From Caldifarciminota bacterium (lineage in GTDB: Bacteria; Hydrothermota; Hydrothermia; S141-80): a stretch of DNA of 6,183 nt. The translations under genes were made by a program, and so were the position numbers. This document shows positions 1 through 5,048 of this stretch, one piece after another (the first letter of the stretch is position 1; each line of letters starts with the position of its first letter). The stretch covers positions 1 to 6,183 of the forward strand of contig JALUJC010000378.1 in the NCBI GenBank assembly GCA_027053375.1, read 5' to 3'. The notes below the pieces were generated by a model. That model was given only the letters and a program-made list of their open reading frames with translations, was not told the origin of the DNA and did not search any database.

Positions 1-834
1 CACCAGCACATCCCCCCTCTCCACCCCCGCGCGGACATAGGGAAGTGTCTCACGGGCCCTGGTCATCTCCAGAGCTGCCCGTATCGCCTGATATGCGGCA
101 TCTCCCTCCCCTTTCTCCTCAAACAACACCAGAAACTGCTGCCCTCGCCGACAGGGTCCGAGTCGTATAGGGATTCCTCCATGCGCACGGATCAGGTAAA
201 GCATCCGGAGCAGCGTGTGCTGCAGAGCTCCCACGTCCGGAGGCCAGATGGTATAACGATAGATCTGAAGCGACAGGACCGTCCCCGTGGTTCGGGTCCA
301 TTGTACGCGGGGTGAAACCCGGGGAGGTGAAGGGTGGATCTCTCGTGGATCCGTTCCGAAAGCGTTAAGGAGCGGTTCCGGGCTCCCTTCATCCCTCACC
401 AGCCTTCGGAGTGCGGGTCCCTCTACAAAACGATCTTTCCACGCATGATCACCAAGCCACACCTCCATCCAGGGGCCTTCCACCAGCGTCAGGACAACCG
501 GTTCCACCCCATGCCCTTCTTTCCCGTGAATTTGCCTGAAACATGTAAGCAGGAGGTCTGCAGTTTTTTTTGCCTGTGAAAGGGCCTCTTCTCCCTCATA
601 TCCAAGAAGAATCCTGTTCTCCTGGATCCTGAGCAGAGACCCACCGGTCTGCTGAAGAATCCATGCGAGCCGCTGAACAAGCCAGGTCCAGCGTTGCTGC
701 ATCGCGTGGAGATTAGCTTCTTCCATGGGGAGGGCAAAGGATCGGGGGAGGTGGACCCCGAGAAGCACCCCGTCCATCACCCACCTTCCGGACCACCCCG
801 GGAAGGGACGCACACCTTCATCCTGAAGCTTCAT
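1..834 (-). CDS. Tandem degenerate class III cyclase-domain protein, sAC-like (partial, C-terminus beyond left edge)
   Basis: This reading frame is open from an ATG at 834 to the left edge (278 codons, no stop), so only the N terminus is present. Two consecutive regions look like class III nucleotidyl cyclase (CHD) folds. The first, about residues 20-165, begins VMDGVLLGVHLP, where the family has a VDGAVLFVDISGFT-like strand, and ends with an FVEGPALRRL element. The second, from about residue 185, contains RRGQQFLVLFEE followed by AIRAALEM and VRAGVERGDVLV, matching the usual DKG-type loop, the alanine-rich helix and the RxGxxxGxV strand. This tandem arrangement is typical of soluble-adenylyl-cyclase-type proteins, which usually continue into a STAND/AAA ATPase and TPR repeats; that continuation is inferred. 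The metal-binding aspartates appear replaced in both domains (His28 in the first, for example), so catalysis is doubtful. The start is uncertain. ATG 834 has no Shine-Dalgarno but a -10-like box close by. ATG 777 has GGAAGG six bases upstream. The gene diverges from the plus-strand operon. Confidence 0.72.
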   Translation of the reverse strand, partial: MKLQDEGVRPFPGWSGRWVMDGVLLGVHLPRSFALPMEEANLHAMQQRWTWLVQRLAWILQQTGGSLLRIQENRILLGYEGEEALSQAKKTADLLLTCFRQIHGKEGHGVEPVVLTLVEGPWMEVWLGDHAWKDRFVEGPALRRLVRDEGSPEPLLNAFGTDPREIHPSPPRVSPRVQWTRTTGTVLSLQIYRYTIWPPDVGALQHTLLRMLYLIRAHGGIPIRLGPCRRGQQFLVLFEEKGEGDAAYQAIRAALEMTRARETLPYVRAGVERGDVLV

Positions 835-839
835 ATATG

Positions 840-868
840 GGTATAGCATACAGATTTCTGTCCCAACC
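840..868 (-). promoter_or_regulatory. Possible promoter of the cyclase-like gene
   Basis: On the minus strand TATACC (845-840) resembles a -10 box. It ends five bases before ATG 834, and a weak -35-like GGTTGG (868-863) lies 17 bases upstream of it; TTGGGA (866-861) at 15 bases is an alternative. If used, transcription would begin at or next to the ATG and give a leaderless message. The -10 match is 4 of 6 and the -35 is poor, so this is tentative. If translation starts at 777 instead, the leader would be about 57 bases. Confidence 0.3.
841..861. repeat. Two small abutting inverted repeats in the divergent intergenic region
   Basis: GTAT-agc-ATAC (841-851) is followed, with two bases shared, by ACAGA-tt-TCTGT (850-861). 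Each has perfect arms of four or five bases. They sit between the divergently read cyclase-like and DUF2905 genes and overlap the putative -10 and spacer of the minus-strand promoter, which is where a repressor operator would be expected. Repeats this short can arise by chance, and I do not recognise a specific regulator's consensus. Confidence 0.3.
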
Positions 869-888
869 TTCAGCCGCAATGAAAGGGA

Positions 889-917
889 TGGACGGTTCTC
901 TCCACCTTCTCTATGCT
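889..917 (+). promoter_or_regulatory. Possible promoter of the DUF2905 gene
   Basis: TGGACG (889-894) and TATGCT (912-917) are separated by exactly 17 bases and each match the sigma70 consensus at 4 of 6 positions. Only seven bases separate the -10 box from ATG 925, so transcription would start at or next to that codon. No Shine-Dalgarno precedes any candidate start (ATG 913, ATG 925, GTG 934), which fits a leaderless start at 925. No experimental signal is available. Confidence 0.33.
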
Positions 918-924
918 ATTCCCG

Positions 925-1146
925 ATGAAAGATGTGGGCATCCTGCTGGTCATATCAGGAAGCCTCCTGCTGCTGACAGGCACCCTGATCCTTGTGTTTC
1001 ATGCGCTGGGTGGGAAACTTCCCCTTGATTTCGTATGGGAAGGGAAAAACTGGAAAGTCGTGTTTCCTCTGGGGAGCTCCCTGCTGATCTCTCTCGTGCT
1101 CACCCTCCTGCTCAATGTGTTCTTCTGGCTGTTTCTGCGCCGTTGA
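925..1146 (+). CDS. DUF2905 family small two-helix membrane protein
   Basis: A 73-residue protein with two hydrophobic helices (about residues 4-26 and 48-70) joined by a short polar loop. The loop and second helix, GGKLPLDFVWEGKNWKVVFP then SSLLISLVLTLLLN, match the DUF2905 pattern: a GrLPGD-like turn, a strand pair ending in FP, then a serine/leucine-rich helix. The usual GD of LPGD is LD here. DUF2905 proteins are inner-membrane proteins of unknown function, normally 65-90 residues, so this one is full length. An in-frame ATG at 913 would add four residues (MLFP). I prefer 925 because family members begin with a short charged stretch right before the first helix and because of the promoter geometry. 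The frame upstream is closed by a TGA at 880. The gene ends 44 bases before tsaD in the same direction, so read-through into the operon is likely. Confidence 0.8.
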   Translation: MKDVGILLVISGSLLLLTGTLILVFHALGGKLPLDFVWEGKNWKVVFPLGSSLLISLVLTLLLNVFFWLFLRR

Positions 1147-1151
1147 CGCTG

Positions 1152-1180
1152 TTGAAGTATTCCCCACATACCCGTAGAAT
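1152..1180 (+). promoter_or_regulatory. Sigma70-like promoter immediately before tsaD
   Basis: TTGAAG (1152-1157, 4 of 6) and TAGAAT (1175-1180, 5 of 6) are separated by the optimal 17 bases. This is the best promoter match seen in the window, in the 44-base gap after the DUF2905 gene. Ten bases separate the -10 box from the tsaD ATG, so the expected 5' leader is only about 2-5 bases. The gap contains no Shine-Dalgarno, in agreement with near-leaderless translation. It would drive the tsaD-glyA-diguanylate cyclase-DUF4175-like operon. Confidence 0.5.
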
Positions 1181-1190
1181 AGCCCATACC

Positions 1191-2228
1191 ATGAAGATTC
1201 TTGCCTTTGAGACTTCCTGTGATGAAACCTCCGTGGCCGCCTTTGAACGTGACCGGGGCGTGGTGGCGGAACGCACCCGCTCCCAGATGGTTCATGCCAC
1301 CTATGGGGGTGTGGTGCCCGAACTTGCAGCACGGGAGCATCTGCGTATTCTTGATCAGATGACCCGGGATGTGCTGGCGGAAGCAGGTTGGGAACCGGGA
1401 ACTGTGGACCTTTTCGCCGCCACCCGGGGGCCTGGCCTGATCGGTGCATTGCTGGTCGGGCACACCTTTGCACGGACCCTGGCCCGGATCCTGCGTCGTC
1501 CCTTTCGGGGGGTCCACCATCTGGTAGGACATCTCTATTCCCCGCTTCTCACGCGGAAAGGTCTGGAACCTCCTTTCCTGGCGCTGATCGTCTCCGGGGG
1601 GCACACCGAACTGGTCCGCGTGGACGACTGGATGGTGCATCGGATTCTTGGACACACCCGGGATGATGCTGCAGGGGAGGCCTTTGATAAAGTCGCCAAG
1701 ATGATGAATCTGGGGTATCCCGGTGGACCCCACATTGAAAAACTGGCGCAAAATGCCGCGGAAGGTGTTTCTTTCCCCCGGGCCCGGGTAGAAGGTCTGG
1801 ATTTCAGCTTCAGTGGATTGAAAACAGCCGTTCTTTACTGGCTCCGGGATCACCCCGATACCAATCTGGCCGAAGTGGCACGGGGATTTCAGGAAGCGGT
1901 GGTTCAGATGCTGCTGGAAAAACTGAACACTGCCTGGGAACAGCATCCCACACCCCGTGTGGTGATCGCCGGTGGGGTCGCCCGCAACGGAAGGCTCCGG
2001 GAAGTTGCCCGGACGTGGGCACAGGATCGAGGTGTTCAGTTGTGGATTCCCGCCCCACAATATTGTATGGACAACGCGGCCATGATCGCGCTGGCCGCGG
2101 ACCTGGCCGAACAACAGGGATGCCCGCCTACCGATCCCATGGCATCCCCGTCTCCAGGCGAACCCATCCCCGAACAGGAGTGTGTCCATGAACCCACAAT
2201 GGGAACAACTCGCCCAGACCGATCCTGA
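1191..2228 (+). CDS. tsaD: tRNA N6-adenosine threonylcarbamoyltransferase TsaD
   Basis: A 345-residue member of the Kae1/TsaD ASKHA-fold family. With TsaB and TsaE it transfers the threonylcarbamoyl group from threonylcarbamoyl-AMP to A37 of ANN-decoding tRNAs (t6A), in the cytoplasm. Visible motifs in order: FETSCDETS (6-14), VPELAAREH (42-50), [13 protein letters not shown] (78-90), the metal-binding HxxxH in VHHLVGH (His110, His114), VSGGHTEL (134-141), [10 protein letters not shown] (158-167), FSFSGLKTA (205-213), IAGGVARNG (259-267) and CMDNAAMIA (292-300, Asp294 a metal ligand). The usual Thr of CTDN is Met here. The start is set by this conserved N terminus; the frame stays open upstream to 1035 but that part encodes nothing family-like. 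No Shine-Dalgarno precedes the ATG. The C-terminal tail of about 40 residues is proline-rich and poorly conserved, and its last 41 bases overlap glyA. Length and motifs indicate an intact gene. Confidence 0.97.
   Translation: MKILAFETSCDETSVAAFERDRGVVAERTRSQMVHATYGGVVPELAAREHLRILDQMTRDVLAEAGWEPGTVDLFAATRGPGLIGALLVGHTFARTLARILRRPFRGVHHLVGHLYSPLLTRKGLEPPFLALIVSGGHTELVRVDDWMVHRILGHTRDDAAGEAFDKVAKMMNLGYPGGPHIEKLAQNAAEGVSFPRARVEGLDFSFSGLKTAVLYWLRDHPDTNLAEVARGFQEAVVQMLLEKLNTAWEQHPTPRVVIAGGVARNGRLREVARTWAQDRGVQLWIPAPQYCMDNAAMIALAADLAEQQGCPPTDPMASPSPGEPIPEQECVHEPTMGTTRPDRS
2176..2180 (+). promoter_or_regulatory. Shine-Dalgarno of glyA that decides its start
   Basis: AGGAG lies seven bases upstream of ATG 2188, which is optimal spacing. 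It lies only one base before the in-frame GTG at 2182, so ATG 2188 is the likely start. The site lies inside the tsaD coding region. Confidence 0.75.
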
Positions 2229-3477
2229 AGTTTTTCAGGCAATCCTGGAGGAAACCCGGCGGCAGCACGGGACACTGGAACTTATTGCCTCCGAGAATTT
2301 TGCCTCTGAGGCCGTCCTGGCCGCCATGGCCAACCCCATGAGCAACAAGTATGCCGAAGGGTATCCTGGAAAGCGGTATTACGGTGGATGCGCCTTTGTG
2401 GATGTGGCGGAAAACCTTGCACGCGAAAGGCTCAAACAGCTCTTTGGCGCGGAGCATGCCAACGTGCAACCCCACAGCGGGACCCAGGCCAACATGGCGG
2501 TCTACTATGCGGTGATGAAACCCGGGGATACCCTGCTTTCCATGAATCTCTCTCACGGTGGACACCTCTCGCATGGAAGTCCGGTTTCCTTCGCTGGAAC
2601 CCAGTACCAGGTGGTGTACTACACCGTGGATCGGGAGACAGAACGGATCAACCTGGACGAAGTGCGAGAACTTGCACGAACCTACCGTCCTCGCGTGATC
2701 GTGACCGGATATTCCGCCTACCCCCGGGTGATCCCTTTTGACGCCTTCCGGGAAATCGCAGACGAGGTAGGGGCCTATCTTGTGGCCGACATCGCCCATA
2801 TCGCGGGCCTGGTGGCAGCGGGGGTGCATCCCACGCCGGTGGGAATCGCCCACTTTGTCACGGGTACCACCCACAAAACCCTGCGTGGACCCCGCGGAGG
2901 ATTCATCCTGACATCTTCTGAATTCGCGCGTAAAGTGGACAAAGCGGTATTCCCCGGCATCCAGGGAGGACCGCTGATGCACGTGATCGCCGCCAAAGCT
3001 GTGGCCTTTCAGGAGGCACTCCAGCTCTCTTTTCGGGCTTACGCCGAGCAAATCGTGCGAAATGCCCGCGCGCTCGCCAACACCCTTCTCGCCCGGGGAC
3101 TTCGGCTGGTTTCCGGGGGAACAGACAACCATCTGATGCTGGTGGACCTTCGCCCCCTGGGGCTCACGGGGAAGGTGGCCGAAGCGATGCTGGAAGAGGC
3201 AGGTATCACGGTGAACAAAAACACCATCCCCTACGATCCGGAGAAGCCCACCGTCACAAGTGGAATCCGCATCGGGACCCCTGCCCTGACCACGCGGGGC
3301 ATGAAAGAAGAGGAAATGAAACGTATCGGGAACTGGATCGCCGAGGTGCTTACCCATCCAGATGAACCTGAAGTGCGGCGGGAAATCCGGAGACAGGTAC
3401 AGGAACTCGTGGACCAGTTTCCCCTTTATCCTGAACGTCGGGGCACCATGGAGCAGCTGCTCCAGAAAACCGAATGA
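2188..3477 (+). CDS. glyA: Serine hydroxymethyltransferase GlyA
   Basis: A 429-residue PLP enzyme of fold type I, close to the usual 415-430. It interconverts serine plus tetrahydrofolate with glycine plus 5,10-methylenetetrahydrofolate in the cytoplasm and is the main one-carbon source. Conserved segments in order: [11 protein letters not shown] (30-40), [13 protein letters not shown] (55-67), [23 protein letters not shown], the PLP-contacting [13 protein letters not shown] (Asp201, His204), the PLP lysine in [12 protein letters not shown] (Lys230), FPGIQGGP, and [14 protein letters not shown] (358-371, Arg361 binding the substrate carboxylate). All key residues are present, so it should be active. 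Small departures from the common consensus are VTGTTHK for VTTTTHK and [10 protein letters not shown] for LAHGGHLTHG. Its start lies within the end of tsaD and its stop overlaps the next start as ATGA, which points to translational coupling in one operon. Confidence 0.98.
   Translation: MNPQWEQLAQTDPEVFQAILEETRRQHGTLELIASENFASEAVLAAMANPMSNKYAEGYPGKRYYGGCAFVDVAENLARERLKQLFGAEHANVQPHSGTQANMAVYYAVMKPGDTLLSMNLSHGGHLSHGSPVSFAGTQYQVVYYTVDRETERINLDEVRELARTYRPRVIVTGYSAYPRVIPFDAFREIADEVGAYLVADIAHIAGLVAAGVHPTPVGIAHFVTGTTHKTLRGPRGGFILTSSEFARKVDKAVFPGIQGGPLMHVIAAKAVAFQEALQLSFRAYAEQIVRNARALANTLLARGLRLVSGGTDNHLMLVDLRPLGLTGKVAEAMLEEAGITVNKNTIPYDPEKPTVTSGIRIGTPALTTRGMKEEEMKRIGNWIAEVLTHPDEPEVRREIRRQVQELVDQFPLYPERRGTMEQLLQKTE
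3449..3464. repeat. 16-bp perfect palindrome at the end of glyA
   Basis: TGGAGCAGCTGCTCCA reads identically on both strands and codes for part of the MEQLLQK tail of GlyA. In mRNA it could fold as a six-pair hairpin with an AGCT loop, ending nine bases before the ATG of the diguanylate cyclase. It has no U tract, so it is not a typical terminator. It could modulate translational coupling, act as a protein-binding site, or be a chance product of codon choice. Confidence 0.4.
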
Positions 3478-5048
3478 AACGGATAACCCAGCGGTTCTGG
3501 CGGCGAACGGTTGTGCCGCTGCTGTTTTATCTGAAGCAATCCCTGGATGTGTTTTCTCCAGAAGATGCGGTTCGGGGATTAACCCCAGCCTATGTGCTGA
3601 TTACCGTGGTGCTGACCCTGTGGTGGCTGGCTTCCTTTCTGGTGCCAGGTACAGGATTCAGGATTGCCTTTTTCTGGATTGTGATTCCGCTATGGACCCA
3701 GTTGCTCATCCTGTGGATTCTGATTCGCTGGCGCAACATCCGTCCCCACCCTTTTTATGTCCTTCAGACCGTGCTTTCCTTCGGACACCTGATCCTTCTT
3801 CTTTTTGTACTCCCCTCACCCAGCGTGAATCTCTGGTCCTTCGCCTTTCTGATGTACAGTCTCTATCTTGTGGTGGCCCAGCGAACCCCCTCGGCGCGGC
3901 CGCTTGTTCACCTGGCCAGTCTCGCCCTTCTCCCGGTGCTGGTCTACCGTGGCGTGGCAATAGAAGGCGAAACCTGGCTTTTCCTGAATCTCCTGTCCTA
4001 TGTGCTGTCTCTGATGATCATCTCCGCCGTTCTTACCTTCCATCATTACCAGTTGCGTGAACGCAGCCGTCTTCACCTGGACAGCCTCCGGCGATACCGG
4101 GATCTCCGGGAACGCAAATCCCTGAGGGAACTGGTGCAGTACCTGGCACGGGAAGCCCTCCAGTTTCTTCCCATTTTCGGCGTGGCTGTCTTCAAAGAAC
4201 AGGAGGGCGACTCCTCCCTGATGATCCTGGAACTGGAAAGCCCCATATCCCCGGAGGAACGCGCCTCCCTGCAGGAGACCCCCCGGGAGGAATGGCCCAT
4301 TCTTCTTTATCAGATGGGCTTTGTGGTACAGCGCGAACTCCGGATCCGCCTGGGGGAAACCATGACGCTGAGCTTTTTATTCTTCCAGGAAAAGGGGAAG
4401 ATGCACGACGATCCGCAATACCAGAACCTTTTCCGGGAATTCTCTGCTTTCCTCCAGACGCTGCTCCTCTCCCGTCAGGAAGTGGAAACCCTGCGGGAAG
4501 AAATGGTCAGGGATCCTCTGACCGGTGTGCGTTCACGTCGCTTTCTGGAACGGGATCTGGGGCGCATCCTGTATGAACTGGACCGAAAACGTACGGAGCA
4601 ACCCGACCTTCGTGAGGGTGTGGCACTTCTGGTGCTGGACCTGGACCACTTCAAAAACGTCAACGACACCTATGGCCACCCGGCGGGGGATGCGGTGCTG
4701 GTGGAACTGGTCCATCGTCTGGAGCAGGCCCTGAGAAAAGACGACCGTGACTGGATCTACCGGTACGGGGGAGAAGAGTTTGTGGTGATCCTCAGGTACA
4801 TCACGGTGGAAGCAGCCCAGCGGGTGGCGGAACGAATCCGCAGGGCCGTGGCGGATCAGCCATTCACGGTCCGCATCAACGGAAAAACCCTGAATATTCC
4901 GCTAACGGTCAGCATCGGGGGAAGCCTGTATCCACAGGATACCGTTTTGCCTGACAAATTGATCCAGCACGCCGATGAACGCCTGTATCTTGCCAAGCGT
5001 CTGGGTCGAAACCGCGTGATCTGGTACGATCCCGTGGAGCCCCGATGA
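3474..5048 (+). CDS. Membrane-bound diguanylate cyclase (six TM helices, GAF-like region, GGDEF domain)
   Basis: A 524-residue protein predicted to make cyclic di-GMP from two GTP at the inner membrane. Residues 1-37 are a basic, amphipathic N terminus. About six hydrophobic helices follow (near 38-58, 63-84, 94-114, 119-135, 143-158, 168-188), then a charged coiled-coil-like linker (190-215). A region at about 215-340 has a GAF-like pattern but no diagnostic residues. The GGDEF domain starts at DPLTGV (347-352). It has the metal/nucleotide motif [15 protein letters not shown] (388-402, first Asp389) and the active-site signature GGEEF (432-436), which is the catalytically competent form, then SIGG and a C-terminal [14 protein letters not shown]. 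No EAL domain is present. The product-inhibition I-site is not at its usual spacing: the sequence before the signature is [11 protein letters not shown], with Asp at the position where RxxD needs Arg. The start overlaps the glyA stop (ATGA) and lacks a close Shine-Dalgarno, so it is probably translated by coupling. The signal sensed is unknown. Confidence 0.93.
   Translation: MKRITQRFWRRTVVPLLFYLKQSLDVFSPEDAVRGLTPAYVLITVVLTLWWLASFLVPGTGFRIAFFWIVIPLWTQLLILWILIRWRNIRPHPFYVLQTVLSFGHLILLLFVLPSPSVNLWSFAFLMYSLYLVVAQRTPSARPLVHLASLALLPVLVYRGVAIEGETWLFLNLLSYVLSLMIISAVLTFHHYQLRERSRLHLDSLRRYRDLRERKSLRELVQYLAREALQFLPIFGVAVFKEQEGDSSLMILELESPISPEERASLQETPREEWPILLYQMGFVVQRELRIRLGETMTLSFLFFQEKGKMHDDPQYQNLFREFSAFLQTLLLSRQEVETLREEMVRDPLTGVRSRRFLERDLGRILYELDRKRTEQPDLREGVALLVLDLDHFKNVNDTYGHPAGDAVLVELVHRLEQALRKDDRDWIYRYGGEEFVVILRYITVEAAQRVAERIRRAVADQPFTVRINGKTLNIPLTVSIGGSLYPQDTVLPDKLIQHADERLYLAKRLGRNRVIWYDPVEPR
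5036..5039 (+). promoter_or_regulatory. Shine-Dalgarno of the DUF4175-like gene
   Basis: GGAG lies five bases before ATG 5045, within the last codons of the diguanylate cyclase gene. It supports the start that overlaps the preceding stop as ATGA. Confidence 0.55.

Noticed and set aside
489..737. An 82-residue minus-strand frame beginning at an ATG within the first gene
   Set aside because: It is out of frame with the cyclase-like reading frame, which stays open over the whole 1-834 region and shows two domain-like patterns.
1143..1148. TTGACG as the -35 box for tsaD
   Set aside because: No acceptable -10 box lies 16-19 bases downstream; the distance to TAGAAT is 26 bases. TTGAAG at 1152 fits with 17.
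1035..1190. Upstream in-frame extension of tsaD by 52 codons
   Set aside because: It overlaps the DUF2905 gene in another frame and encodes nothing TsaD-like. TsaD proteins begin with the [17 protein letters not shown] segment, and a good promoter lies inside the extension.
2182..2187. GTG 2182 as the glyA start
   Set aside because: It would leave only one base after the AGGAG ribosome site. ATG 2188 has a seven-base spacing and gives the usual N terminus.
999..2189. A 396-residue open frame on the minus strand opposite tsaD
   Set aside because: Its translation is rich in Pro, Gly, His and Arg with no recognisable domain, and it lies opposite a certain gene. Such antisense frames are common in GC-biased coding DNA.
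2128..3357. A 409-residue open frame on the minus strand opposite glyA
   Set aside because: No domain signature and composition typical of antisense reading (His, Gly, Arg, Cys rich). glyA is unambiguous in this stretch.
3362..4060. A 232-residue plus-strand frame spanning the glyA/diguanylate cyclase junction
   Set aside because: It is a shifted reading across two well-supported genes, rich in Ser, Pro and Cys with no domain.
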